Below, in pieces: positions 24,535-37,506 of a stretch of DNA of 64,000 nucleotides. Both the position numbers and the translations under genes were made by a program. The stretch comes from Paragyromitra xinjiangensis. Taxonomy: Eukaryota > Ascomycota > Pezizomycetes > Pezizales > Discinaceae. Positions within the stretch are counted from its first letter, which is position 1; each line of letters begins with the position of its first letter. A model generated the notes under the pieces. That model ran no database searches and was not told the DNA's origin. It saw only the letters and a program-made list of their open reading frames with translations. The DNA lies in NCBI GenBank assembly GCA_038503065.1, contig JBCAMK010000015.1, forward strand, positions 1,302,001 to 1,366,000, given 5' to 3'.

Positions 24535-27500
24535 TGGGTAAGAAGTTGGGTTCGATCGGGTCGGCGGGAAGAAACAGCTCTTTACTTTGGGGTTTCGGGG
24601 GTCTTGTTGTGAATTGAGGTTTGTGGGGGTGTGATGTTCAACTTTTTCTTCTTCGTGGTGGGGTTCACTTATGGTATTTCTGGGTGGAGGGGAAGTTCAG
24701 ATTTTTTTTGGTGAGGCTCTGTCGGATGCGCCACCATCGGTAGCTAGCATCTGGGAAGCCGAGGAATTATCATTGGCAGCAAGGGTTGAAGAGCATCGGT
24801 CGGGTAACGGAGAAGAAAATACCTTTATCTAGGGCAAGATCTAGAGCGGACTGGCCAATAACTCTTAGCACGGTATCAGCATATCTGGAAGTTGTTGGCT
24901 TGGTGCACTTGCAGTAATTTCGATTCCCTCTAACACTAAGCCAGTCTTTCTTGCACGACAATGCACGGACCAGCATACCGTAGGGACTCGTGAAATATAG
25001 ACCGTTGCCAAGAGGGTGGCTTCCTGCCGAATTGTTGGATTACGAGAATACTATACTAATCAAAGGGTATACTATACCGATTGGAGGTGTGTTGTGTTAA
25101 TCTGCGAGCTGAAATCCTCTTCACCCCCCGACGTGTTGCAGATCGACCTCTAGAAAGGTATAGTCTAGCAAGCCGCCCTCTTAGCAACGGTCTGTATTTC
25201 ACGAGTCCCTACGGTAGGTGTATGTTTAGGGTGTTAAACGCTCCAAGATCTTATCCCTTGGGCCATAGCAAATTATGGACCAAACGATCCAATATTTTCA
25301 AGGCAAAAATCTACAGAAAAGTACAACTAAACAACACCTAAGCCCACTTCTCCTTTAAAGGATCCTAGAGGGGTACCTCTGCCATAATATAATCGGGTGT
25401 GAGCCCCCAGGAGTCCTTGTGTTGTGTGTGTAGTGCTGTAAAAGGTGCCATCCTAGGCATTATTCAAGCGCTGGCGCCTACTTTAAGCAAAACAGTAGAC
25501 TATTTGGGAAGCAGTAACAGATTGATTGAGCGATAGGGAAAATGTCTTTGGGTAGTTAAACTTACTTAAATGAGGTTGGAGAGCAATCAAATAAGAGATG
25601 GGGGTTAGGGGTTCTGAAATGTTTTCAGGTTGCTAATTTGAACTGATTCCTTATGTTGGCTCCATATGCATATGCATACAAAAAATGCCTCACTTATTTA
25701 GCGATGCGCCAATCCTAGCACCCACAGCTTCTTGGGAAAATAGATAAAAATGTGTGCTTGCTAGGAAATGACCCTCCTGTTTCTTCTCTAGAAGTACGTA
25801 TCTAACCATGGGGGGGGGGAAGGGTGAGTGAGTAGGCATGGTTGGGGCTCTACTTTGCGTTAAAAAGCCAGGCTTAAAATTCTGGGCCAGATGGCCCGGG
25901 ATATCGGTTGCTACGATCCATGGGATAAGACATACATGTATGTAGTACTGGATTCTGTAAAGGCCTCGGGGCGTTAGGAATTTAGAAATAGAGATGTTCG
26001 CGCGCCTTAGTCGGTTTAATCCTTCGATTCCTTCGGTTCAGGGGTGACTCTTTTCTCTGCGTCTAATATCCCCACGCTAATCTCCAAATTCTTTAGATTC
26101 AGAATTGACACTTCCATATACATTTGGTATAATATTTCAGCACACCCTCACCCGAAGCGTGCACCCTAGATACCTTGGAAATTAAATCGCCAAGATGGAC
26201 GAAAGGCTTAATTAAGAGGGCGTATGATTGACTTGAGGAACGGCGGTTTATGGATATAAGCATGGTTAGGGTTACAATTCCTATGACTATCTCCTGCCTA
26301 TGTTCTAGTCCTCACGCTATCGCGGTACTCAAGGTTGATGGATCCACGCTGGATTCTATAGTCACACTAATTAAGGACACTGTTACACTGATTCTCGCGA
26401 GCTAGGTTAACTCGCAAGCTTCCGTTATCCACAATTGCAATATATACCAGGGTGTTCATATGAGCATAAATACTGAGAACTCTAGTCCAATAGGATGAAA
26501 GAGATGCATATACCGCAAGAAGAACCCTACTCCCGGGTGGGAAATTTTATGCTGGGGAAGGGATTTCTCGCACCCCGAAAAGGTCGAGAAATTACTAGAT
26601 GTTAAAAACTGGTTGCGTCCTTATATTTTCCTTAAGCACCGATATCACTCCAACCGTAGCTCATGCCTAGTTCCAAGGTTTCTGTAGGGTACTTGGCAAA
26701 ATCAGCAGTCATACTGTAAAAACTCGGTCATAAAGAATTGGCCTGAACTCCGTAGAACAAGTGTCCCAGTTGGCGCAATCAATAGCTATAACCAGTAAAT
26801 AAACTACATGCGCATGCGCATATGCATGTTTAACCCAAACACTGTCTCCCGATCAGTTAAAGGGTGGATATTTCCTGCGGTCTCAGGCTAGGCCAATTTG
26901 TTATGACTAAATCCCTACGGCAGTTGTTGAGGGTGTAGTTAAATATTTTAGAGGCTCAGAATTCGTATAGTGTAGTAGCTGACCAGCTGGCATTATCACA
27001 ACTTTGTTTCAGTGAACCGCCAAACTAGAGGCGGTCCACTAGCTCCGATGTAGTCTCCCACAGGTCGATGATCATGAGATCACAGCACACCAACCCTCCC
27101 CCCCCCCCAGAAAATAGTCAATAAGATGGTAACTCCGCTCAATTTGTTGATGAGAATCCTGAGGTTTCGGCAGGTTGTGTTCCTATAAACTTGCGGAAGC
27201 CTATGCTCTACTCCTGACACATGTACACCGGGCTGTGGAAACCGGGAATAGATTGGAAGATAGGAATACTGCAAGACTTAATGAAACCCATCTCAGCTAA
27301 AGGTAAAACATGCATAACATCTATTTATACCCTGATTTCTGATGCTATTAGGAGTTTGCTGGCACTGTGGCCTCAGAAAAACCTGATATCAACGTGTCTT
27401 ATGCATGTTTCGCCTGCTGGCACTAGAGAAGATCTCGTTGATCCCTCGGTACCTCAATATCGTCTACTTGGCCTACAGTGTAGCGAGTTTCGAGTTCTCT

Positions 27501-28856
27501 GTAGTGGCGGTTACCAATTGGCCTATCAGCTTGTATGGTGATCGCCCCCTCTCGAGTTTCTCGGAGCAGGCGAGCGATAATCGTACCGGAGAAGTACCTG
27601 AGGAAGATTTATATCTCTCTATCTTTTTGATATACCCGATGATCCCTTTAATCACTCTCCTGATGGAATAACAAAGCATAGGAAGTAATATTTGTGGAAG
27701 CTAGGGCTTTTTTTAATTAACCCCGCCTGAGGTTTTGAGCTTAAACTACATGTACTGACTCTTGTGAGCAGGGGTTGGTTCTGCTTACAAACTAGCTCAC
27801 GCAGCTCACTAAATGCCAGCTAGATGAGACATCAAAACTGTAAATCCTAGTGGGTCAGAAGTGCAGGGCTGGAAGCTTAAGTTAGGCTACGCCGTCAAAA
27901 AGTTGGACATTCCCACGTTTCTAACAGATATACGGCTGATTGGTGCACGTTTTTAGCGGGGAAGCCGAAAATCTAGCCGAGTACTAGACATCACGCATCG
28001 ATCGACCAATCTCTAAGACGGTTTAAGCTCTAGGGGCGTATCAATTGTGCTTCCAAAGAAACAAGTCAAACTACTTAGAAAAGCCGAGTTTTCGCTAAAA
28101 CCCGTGCTCTGGCGCCTGACCCGTGCTAAAATCTAGCTGGTCAGATGGTAACACGCGGGTGCTCTGCAATGTTAGTCGTGAATTGTCTTTAATGTTTGTA
28201 AACGTGCAAGCCCTTCCCCAGATGCACTCCTATGCAGGCTCGGTTTGGTAATGCCAGCCAACCGAAACTCCTGTAGCAAGGGTAAGCGAGGGACGACCTG
28301 CGATCCCTAGGTTTCAACAGGGTCTCATAGATCATATAATACTCTAGGGGGTTTTAAGCCACTTTCGCTGCGCATATTTGCTATGCGAAAATCTAATTGG
28401 AGCTTGAGCATCTATCTACACGTTTTCTGCAAAGGCGATCAAAATGGCAACTGGAACAGCTAGAAGATCTATTGGGCTCTGACCAAATTGCCCCCACGCT
28501 GATGGACCGCTTAGATCGATGGATGAATTCGAAGATGTAGTGCAAAAACTAAGTGATCCCCGAGAAACTCACAATGGATACCCACCAGTCTGAGAAGTAC
28601 GTTTGGCTTCTTAATCTCAGTTGAAAAGTGCTCATACTGTAGTCTATCTCTGTACGGTGGTACAGGATTCTCTCTGACCATACGAGGGAACGAAATTTTG
28701 CATTTCTTTGGGATTCGCAATTTTTTTTTGAAAATCCCGGTAGGGGTCTCGTTGGACGGAGCACGGTTTCGGGATTTGGGGATACTCTAGATCGAGATTT
28801 TTTCTTGCCCCAGGTTTTCTGCTATTATGCATGTTTTCTATGATTAAATGCCGAGG

Positions 28857-28990
28857 CCGGGGGTGACCTGGTGGGCGGACGACCTTGGTGTCACCGATCA
28901 GCTCCAGCTGCGACCCATCTCGCAGTACTGCACAGCTACTTCATTCTCACCCAGTATGTTGCAGCTCGGTCCGTGGCGTGAAGCAGTTGG
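28857..28990 (+). repeat. Diverged duplicated segment, copy 1
   Basis: By eye it shares TGGGCGGAC..., CAGCTCCAGCTGCGACCCATC..., and GCACAG blocks with copy 2 at 29553-29690. Read in the plus strand it gives WWADDLGVTDQLQLRPI. Confidence 0.45.
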
Positions 28991-29552
28991 TATCTTAAGC
29001 TTCTCCATCAATGTTGATCATGGCTCTCACTAATGTCTAGTGTATAGGTATCGCCTACATACATGCAGCGTAGATGATTCCCCTACTAAACCTAAATCTT
29101 TGACCACGACCACTAACTGATGTATGGTAGGGCTTGGTACTTTTCTAAAAATTAGCCACCCGAGGAACGCAGTTTTTTCCACTCTTTTGTTTTCTAAGCA
29201 AAAACTCCGGAGCCCCAGCTGGCCAGTTGGATAGAGAAAAGATGTAGTGGCATGCAAGGATTGGTGTTTGCTGCGCATGCGCATGCAATATCAAAAATCT
29301 ACCAAAACATAACTATTCAAGATGGAACCCTAGTTAGAACCACTTTGGCTTCGAGTTTAATCAAGAAGCTTTTTATCTACCTATCCCTGCCTTCAGATGA
29401 ATTTTGAATTTTTGCGGCTTTCCCGCATGCATTGTCTGTGCGCTGAAACCGCATCACGAACACGTCTGATCAGCGAGTACAAGCAGATTGAGATCGCACT
29501 TTGTTGGTCTAAGTTTTCGCCTGTTTCGCATGTTCGCCATATGCATAGTTAA

Positions 29553-29690
29553 GTGTTGAGGCTGAGGATGACCAGTATTGGGCGGACTTTGATGTACCAG
29601 CTATTAACCTCCAACTGCAGTCCATCCTGCCTGTAGCGCACAGTGCCTCCCCCGCTCGTCGCCTCTCGGCTCATAGTGTAAAGTACATGT
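29553..29690 (+). repeat. Diverged duplicated segment, copy 2
   Basis: It matches copy 1 with many substitutions and small indels. One frame reads DDQYWADFDVPAINLQLQSI, so both copies may be fragments of one lost coding sequence, host gene or transposon. I cannot name it. Confidence 0.45.
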
Positions 29691-30127
29691 ACCCATACAT
29701 TGTGGTGCTATAACTAGCGAATAGCTGTTTTATGGAATCCCATTGTTGTCGTAGTTCCCGATGTTTGATATAAGGTATGGCTGCACCCACCTACACAGAA
29801 TATGTATTCTTCTTAACCCTTTCAAAATTCAGAGTTTTGCTCGCCCGCGGCCAGCACTAGCGGATCCCGAGATTACAAGCATAATTACGGCGGCGAACCG
29901 ACCCGGCCATTACGACTCACGGACATCGTCGCGTCGGGATTTAGGAATACGCGGATGCACATGCTAGAAGACGTATTTTATAAAGATATATATCTATAAG
30001 TTTTTCTATAGATTAGCTACGCCGCTATATAGTCCAGAGTTATATAGCTACGTATACTGTACGAAATTCTGTTGGACTAGTACCACATACTCCGATCTTT
30101 ATGCAATGGATGTTACAAGGTAAAAAC

Positions 30128-30141
30128 CCACGTGCACCCTC
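30128..30141 (+). promoter_or_regulatory. Upstream motif CCACGTGCACCCTC shared with the paralogue
   Basis: It lies 160 bp before the ATG at 30301. The same 14 bases occur at 50779-50792 before the paralogous gene. It contains the CACGTG E-box and is followed here by three CGACCCT repeats. It may lie inside a 5'-leader intron (GTAAAA at about 30120, branch ACTAAC, TTACAG at about 30192). Confidence 0.45.
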
Positions 30142-30300
30142 GACCCTCGACCCTCGATAGCAGAAACCTGCTGATACTAACTGTATTACAGTAACCGAAA
30201 CGAGAGCTCTCAAGGGGGTAATTCCCATGGGAAAGTAACTACAATATCTAACTACCCTTGTGAGTAATATAACACAAGCTCACTAGTTTAGGACTACCAT

Positions 30301-32323
30301 ATGCATTCGAAACACGCGTTTCTCCACTATGTGGTCCACCTATTTATTTTGCTTGGGGTTATCGCCTTCGCCATAGTAACATGGTTCTACCCATCCTCCA
30401 TCCTAGGAAACACCGTTCAAGGCATAGGCTTTTTGCTCCCCCAATCTTGCGCTCTTGAATTCAACGAAGCAATACTTAGTACTACCGAGATCAATAAAGC
30501 AGCTTCGGCAGCAGCGACCACTATCATGACATTACTTCCAGCTTTACTAACATTCTCGCCCTTCCCAATTGCTAGAATAAGCACTCTACTTATTTTTTCC
30601 ACCAGCGTAACAATATTAACCTCTGGTATAACATTGGGGTTATCAGTCCCCGAGATATCTACCCTGGCCAAAGATAGGATAACAAGAGTGAAAGACTTGT
30701 ACACTGAAGCTGAAATACTTGCAATTGCTCACGGTCAGTAATAGCATTCATTCTATTTATGGTTTTGCCAAAAGGGTTGCACAACTCAGATCCTTGGGAA
30801 TGATCAAAGCTGGAGACTGAGATGAAATTCTTGTAGGGTCGGATAACGAATCCCAACAACCACAACGCTTATCAGAGTCCCCTGGTGGCCATGGAGCAGT
30901 CGCAGCCGCAGCCTCGATAACGCTCGTACCAGCAATTCCCACGTTCCCTCAACCGTCCCCCCCAAGAACACCTTTGCAGCGCCCAGGCATGGCAGATACA
31001 GGGGCAGAACCTAAAACCCGTGACAAACTACAAGAACTCACGAAAAGGGTTTCAGATGATAATCGACCAAAGAGGCTGTATGTTAGCGGAATGGTGTTTG
31101 CATTCTTGTATCTGCAAGCTAGCTTATTTTTTTTACTTGTGACGTACGCGCCGACCATCGACACTATCAGTATTATCTGGATATGTTCTAATAGCATGGT
31201 TTCCTACTATGTGGTTTTTATCTGGATGGGGGTTGCAGCGCTATTTGCCGGAATTTTTCGCACACTTGCCGAGTCTTCATTTATGGGAGAGTACGAGATC
31301 TTTCATTTAAGCCCGTCGCCCCTAGGCCTGAGTGCCGCTCGCCTAGCAGAGTACGAGAACCTTTCTGTCACGAAGCCTCCGGAAAGTCGGAGGGCCGGGC
31401 CGGGTTCATGTTTGGTTTGGTACTTTCGATATATCTATTCGATCGTTCAGATTAGGGCTTGGTACAAGTATGTTGGGCCGTATCTTCCCCATAGAACTTT
31501 GAATCTAAATCTAACTTGTGAACTTCCCAGTTTATTTCAAGACCTTTCAACATCTCGAATAATTTTCAGTCTTTTCTTCAGGAGGCAACTCTCCCGACAT
31601 GCCATGATTGTAATACTTCGACCTACAGAGGAAGTGAATCCACCCAGCACCTGGACCCCACTATTCGATGTCCTTCGTGGCTACCTCCAAGCTATAATGC
31701 TTATCTTCCTCACTTTTATTTTTGGGAGCACCTATTCCGGCGATCTCTTCTATACACTCGTGTTCGTGGTCGTCTTCACCACCCTCATGGTTATATCAAG
31801 AACCTATAGTATATATTTTTGCTGGTGGATGGAAAAAGCTCTCGATGTCACCGTCATAGAATACGACACTCTTGAAGAATTAGAGGCAATTAGGACAGCA
31901 CTTACCAGAATCCCTAGCACGCTCGTGGAGAGCACAACCGGACACTACAGGTACTTAGAGGGATACAAGTTCAATGACAACGGACGTTACGATCCATCTA
32001 CCACCGAAGTCAACCCAAGGACTATCGGATGTCTTATTTGCATTGTCATGATGCTGTGTATTATTGCAGCGGCATCCGTTTTTGGGCGATTTGGTTGTGA
32101 TTTATGGTCGCATAAATGCGACGGGACACCTATGTCACCAAGTAACTTACTTCTTGATGGGTCGACTCTTCTCCTGATTTACTTTATACTTAATGGATGT
32201 TTTCTTTGCAAAATGATCATCAGGGGTTTCGACTCGATCAGTACTTACGACGTCTCCATTGCGAAACAAAATGCTGGAATCCTTGATTCCGAGTGCTCGA
32301 TCGAGATGACAGGACGCAATTAG
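30301..32323 (+). CDS. Multi-pass membrane protein, unknown family (paralogue A)
   Basis: Three exons: 30301-30733, 30837-31467 and 31531-32323; 618 residues. Intron 1 (103 nt, GTCAGT...GTAG) matches the homologous intron of paralogue B. Intron 2 (63 nt, GTATGT, branch CTAAC, CCCAG) is stop-free and a multiple of three, so it could be read as exon; the homologous place in paralogue B has stops, so I treat it as intron. Three hydrophobic segments lie in exon 1 (HLFILLGVIAFAIVTW; TTIMTLLPALLTFSPF; STLLIFSTSVTILTSGI) and about six to seven later. A soluble proline-rich segment follows intron 1. I recognise no domain and give no function. Confidence 0.75.
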
Positions 32324-33619
32324 CTACCGGAAACTAGTGAAAAGAGGGGCGGCCAGAGGTTAACACTTACCACAATTCTACTCATCTCTTTTCTCTCTTT
32401 CTTTCACGTTCCTTCTCTTTGACTCCCTTGAGCAGGCCATCAATAAGTCGAGTCCTGGTTTTGTTGTGTTTTCTAGCCTATCACTTCGAATTCGTTCTTC
32501 GCTTTGTTTAGTATCTTCTTTATTTAACTTGTTTGTGGTAAACTCACCCAACATACTTGAGTTCCTTATAATATTCGGTGACCGCGCATCACAAATTTTG
32601 TTTTCAATCGAACTTGGATATAATGGCGTGGGAAAATCCACTCTTGGGATTTTATCCCCAAACCGAACACCGAAACTCGACGAGGTTACATCTCCACAGG
32701 TCTCCGCGAGACAAGACATGCTTCTAGGTAAATACCACCCCATGCCATCTTTGCAAAGGCTTCAATCAGAGGAAGATCCGAGAGCTTAGGAACGAAACTC
32801 CTCCCACACACCAAGGAGGTTATCCGAAAGTACATCTTTACTAATAGGGTGCCCGCAGAGCTGAGGAACCAACCCCAAAAACCTCGCATGTACCTTCTTC
32901 TTCATACAGCCCAAACACAGTGATGCATGACCTAGACCCTAATTTCTTCTATGCTTAGAAAACAGGGTAGTGCGGGTTTCCCATCTTGCCTGGAGCTGGC
33001 TAGCATGAACAAACCTTTTGACTTTGATGTGAGGGTTTGTGGACTTAGGTTCACAGATAGGGCGAGTGTAAGATGGCGGAAACTTCGGATTAGCAGGAAC
33101 ACCTTGGTCCATGGTAAATAGCCCTGGCCTATTAACCCCCTTCCCAGACCATCCCATATGACCAACTAACCCTTATACAGCGAAATCGCCCTATAAGGAT
33201 ATGGGACTGCTCCAAAAACATATCTTTATAGAAAGGATATTCTTTAGAAAAACCGAGTGACTTTCCATGATCGCGAAAAAGTCGTTACAATCAATTATCC
33301 CCCGTATGTTTACAGACAGCGCGCGTTGAACTGCTGTCTTGCACTATGCTAAACCTATTGCCCGCTTCTAAAGTACATTGTGATCTTTTTTTGCCCTTGG
33401 CTCCCCATATCTCTAATCCTTTCCGCTTCTACATCTCTTCTCGTTCTAGTTAATTTAACCCTAACCCTAACCTCTCTATAAGGATATGCTAATAAAAAAA
33501 ATCGAGATCCTAAGGATATTCTTACATAGCAATATTCTCATTTCCCCATACAAAAATACCACCGGGCTGTCACCCATATCCTTATAAGCCGAATATCCTT
33601 ATATACTGATCCCTTATAG
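32324..33619. other. Gene-free, with scattered AAGGATAT palindromes
   Basis: No supported gene. Between 33.19 and 33.62 kb the motif TATAAGGATAT or a close variant, in either orientation, recurs about six times (33192, 33230, 33476, 33512, 33572, 33590), next to an interstitial telomere-like repeat. Confidence 0.4.
33456..33472. repeat. Short interstitial telomere-type repeat
   Basis: TAACCCTAACCCTAACC, nearly three units of the complement of TTAGGG, the usual telomere repeat of filamentous ascomycetes. Confidence 0.7.
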
Positions 33620-33622
33620 CTA

Positions 33623-34301
33623 TCCCATAGACCGTAACTACGCATTTTTGCACGGTATTCCGTGCGAATTTTTGGGAGGTTTCCTTCTTTTATCCACAAC
33701 ACCTTCAGCAACCCCCTTTGCCCCTACCTCATAGTGCAAAATACAAGTATCAACAACTGGAGATAATTTCAATATCTTGTCAAGATTGCTTAGAATTTTT
33801 TCTTGATGAGGGATGGCTCTTAGAAGTTGTAGGAATATGAGGGTGTGACCAAATATACCCCACAAAATTGGCTCTGAGAACATTGCAACAGCCTTTCCCA
33901 CTGATAATTTGCAACTAAAAACACCCACTTTTCCGCCTAAATTTCAACTTTTGAAGACCAAGATAATTAAGATAATTTGCAGCTCTCTCTAGATCATCTA
34001 ATTTGGCTACTTTATCTAGAATGTATACCTCAAAATTGTGTCTCATCTATAGGGGAGAGCTAGGGTTTTTCACTTTTAGCGAGAATTCACTCAAAAATGC
34101 GCCAAGCTTACAGTCTAGCAGATACTACCAACTTAAAATAGATCACATAAAATATTTAGAGATAGAAATGGTCCCTAGATTATGGACATATTCTCATTAA
34201 TTTCTCTAGATTTAAAAGGCTTGTTGTGGCTGTATAGGCTGTGATAAGCAGGTTGTAAATTCGCACGGTTTTCCGTGCAAATCTCGTTACGGTCCATGGG
34301 A
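33623..34301. mobile_element. MITE-like element with about 50-bp inverted termini
   Basis: The left end reads TCCCATAGACCGTAAC..., then GCACGGTATTCCGTGC. The right end, reverse complemented, reads TCCCATGGACCGTAAC..., then GCACGGAAAACCGTGC. Each terminus therefore carries its own GCACGG/CCGTGC hairpin. TA lies on both sides (33621-33622 and 34302-34303). 679 bp with no coding capacity. The TA duplication and size suggest a Tc1/mariner-type MITE. Confidence 0.65.
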
Positions 34302-34303
34302 TA

Positions 34304-37023
34304 GGGCGCACGATTTCGCTGTAATTATATTACTCCACCATACTTTCTCTCGGATGATAAGATACCCTAGCCTAAGGCCATAGAATAGCATAATAATATT
34401 ACTAGCTAGAGAATAGAATTCTTACTAGTTGAGTCTAACTTGAGCGTCGTAATCAAGCCTCCATATCTTTTTTTAACTCATCGTTTCATTGTTCTAGGGT
34501 ACAATTGCAAATTGAGCCTCCATATCACGGTTGAAGCTATATATATAGGCCTCAGCCTTTTGCATTACTAATCACCTTTCATACTTCATAAATGGTCTCT
34601 TCTTAGGCTCACCTTTGTGTATTTGCTTTGCGCATCGTGATACATGACTAGTCAGAGCGCAATTCCTACCCTACTGCCTCATGTCAGGCCGTTTCTTTAT
34701 CTGCGAGAAAGTACGTATATATATGTATACGGTAATACGTACACGTATACAAGTGTTAGATAGCCGAAAGCCTTCGGGAGTGCTAGGTCTCTTGGATAGC
34801 ATAAAATCTCAATATAAATCATGCAGGCCTAATATGCAGAGAACTATACTCAGGTTCAAGCGTAAAGAATATGAATTGAGCATGCCTTTTGTCACTCGAG
34901 CAATAGATTTCGATCCCTTCTCACCCAGTGTAACAACACCAACGAGTTATAAGTGTTGGCCAATTCAGATACATATATTCGTCATGCTTTTCTGAGTACT
35001 CAGGTAGGCCATAAGTAGTCGAAAATGTAAACTACATGTAGGTTATCCTGATCAGTTAGACTTTTAAGCTTGTCGTAACCCACAAATTGGCCAAGACACT
35101 CCTAAAGTTTGCGTTTTCGGTTACTTATGGCCTGCAGCTGCCCTGATTACTCTCGTCATACTACACCGAACACCTAGGCCTGTGGGTCGGAAGATATTAT
35201 TGATTTATCTTTAGCCGTGATACGCACACACGAAAATGAAGTGCGCAATCTTTATGGGATAATTGCACACTTGATATATAATATATGAGGGATAGGCCTA
35301 CTAACCTACATATACCAACAATAACGGGTGAAACCAGACTAAGAAACGAAAGAGTATTGTGCCAAGGCTGGTTGAGCAAGTTCTGAAGCTTCGACACCTC
35401 TTGTGAATTTCAAGATTTAGGAATTTTATTGCTTCTCATGCTCCCAATGAAAGTTTTAGCGGTAAGCATCAGCCATAGCTACAGCATCCTGCAGCTGCTT
35501 GCTAACCCTTTCTTCTACTACAAGAATTCTGATTCGAGTCAAACTCTAGTAGTTGAAGTTAGCTTCGGGCTCTATTGGCTAGTCTATAATCGCACGGAGT
35601 TGTCCTGAAATCTCTGTCCGTTTCCATTTGCTATTTTGAGGGCTTCCGTTCTTAGTTAATCATGGTGGAAGGGACTAGGTTAGGAGTTATGATATTATTG
35701 GTTTCTGTGGATGAATCCATTGCATTTAATGACTATTTACTGATTTTAATTAATTATAGCATATATATATATATATATCGAGGCACAATTCCCTTTCTGC
35801 AGTCTCAGCCTAACCTCGTTTGTTGTAATTATGGAAGTATGGTATTGGGAATGTATGTGCATGGGCAAATCTTTCCTACCTAATAAGAATCCCCCTCTCG
35901 AGATTTATGGATATTCCCTGGACAAATAGCGAATCATCAAGGGTAAAAAAATTGACTCTATTAGCCAAAATACTGGTGCAGTGCGAGAAGCCGGGCGCGC
36001 GATTGTTGGGTAGGGGAAATTGTACTATATATACTGTTAGCTAAGTCTAAATCTATGGCCTCCATCAATATCAAAAAACTTCATACACCTTGTTCCAAGA
36101 GCTTAAGATCAGGGTCATATCATGATAAAGTAGGTGATTCCAACCTGCACTATACTAGGCCTAAGTGGCCCATGCGTACGGACATGCCTATATACCTATA
36201 TTGAGATGTGCTACTTTTATTTGCCGGTACTCAGTACTACGAAGCGAGCCGCCGCAACTCCCCGAAGTTGCTAAGTCCTGAATTAAGATCAGCTTTCCCG
36301 CAAGCGAGAATTTCCTTACCAATATTTAAAGATCTTTACTAATAAATCAACCATTCGATGGCTAGCCTTCCCTTTCCCTTTTTAATTTTCTAGTTTGCTT
36401 AGCAGAAATACGTACGCGTATACCCAAATCTCGCTAAGATGAGTTCTTGCCGAGGGCAAACTGTGGAGGGTACTGGTCCGATGGAGCGTGAGCTGAGCCC
36501 ATTTAATTTATAGCTCGTCCGTTAACGTTATAATTAATCTAGATTAATCCCCCTGAGTTAATATTTGGTTAACGCTACAATAGGTCACCGCTATTATATA
36601 CGTATATGCGCTTCAATTGAAGCCGTGTAGATATCAATATATTAGAACGATCGGAAAAAGCTCGCGCGAGGCTAGAAATTGCCGGTGAATTCCCACGGTT
36701 GAGCACTTCACATATAATGAACATAAGACATAACGAATTCAGTTTTCAAGATTTACTGTGCGTGATCTCCGACATTCAGCTCTGCCCTGTGTGATGTCTT
36801 TGAAATATATATTATGTAATCCGGGTCGATGAGTCAGCTCAGGGCGCACGTCTGTAAGTGAATTTTTCAATTCACGTCCATACATGATATATCATGCACT
36901 AAAACCTACACGTGGTGGTATCATGCTAAGTTTTTATTATATCAATTCCCTAAGTTTCTCGGAACCTCTAATAACCGAGTTTTAATAACTGGGAGAACTC
37001 TTGGGGTAGCATACAGTATATAT
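34304..37023. other. Gene-free AT-rich block
   Basis: 2.7 kb with only short open frames, an (AT)n microsatellite near 35760-35778 and ATACGTA-type palindromes. No gene recognised. It ends at the left terminus of the 12-kb element. Confidence 0.45.
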
Positions 37024-37042
37024 CCCTGTGGTACATGCGGCC
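37024..37042 (+). repeat. Left terminal inverted repeat of the 12-kb element
   Basis: CCCTGTGGTACATGCGGCC; it differs from the reverse complement of the right terminus only by G/A and C/T transitions. Confidence 0.75.
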
Positions 37043-37506
37043 CCATACACGTAGTTTAAGTTAAACAATTTTGTGATCTATGGTAAACTACTGGTTGTGT
37101 GAATCAAACAATACCAGCTTCATTAAACCACAAAAATGTTTGTTTTATACACCTGGTCATTTTCTGTGGTTTATTTACACTGCTAGCGTTGGTTGTGGTT
37201 TAATTTGTCATCATAACATGCAGCTATATAGCTACCGGTCGCAACCACACACACATACACACAGTCAATGGGACTACAACCACACACTGGGAGTTCAGAT
37301 TGTACACAACGATCGGCTTACCACGGCTTTAGTTCCCTGCCCTTCTTCATTCTATTCCGTACCTGCATGAAAGCACTACCTTCAAACTAGTGGTTGTAGT
37401 CCTACTCTAATCGCGCAGAGGAAGGTGAGAAATTCCTTCAAAGCGCGATGAGACACGTCACAACAAAAATATGCTGACTAAAAATTGACTAATACAGACA
37501 CTCTTT

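Larger units (their letters stand above)
24535..30300. other. Gene-poor block, 5.8 kb
   Basis: No conserved gene, RNA gene or intact transposon was recognised. There are short open frames only, a C10 run near 27101, several ATGCATATGCAT-type palindromes, and two diverged copies of one segment near 28.9 and 29.6 kb. It marks the start of the repeat-rich block. Confidence 0.45.
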
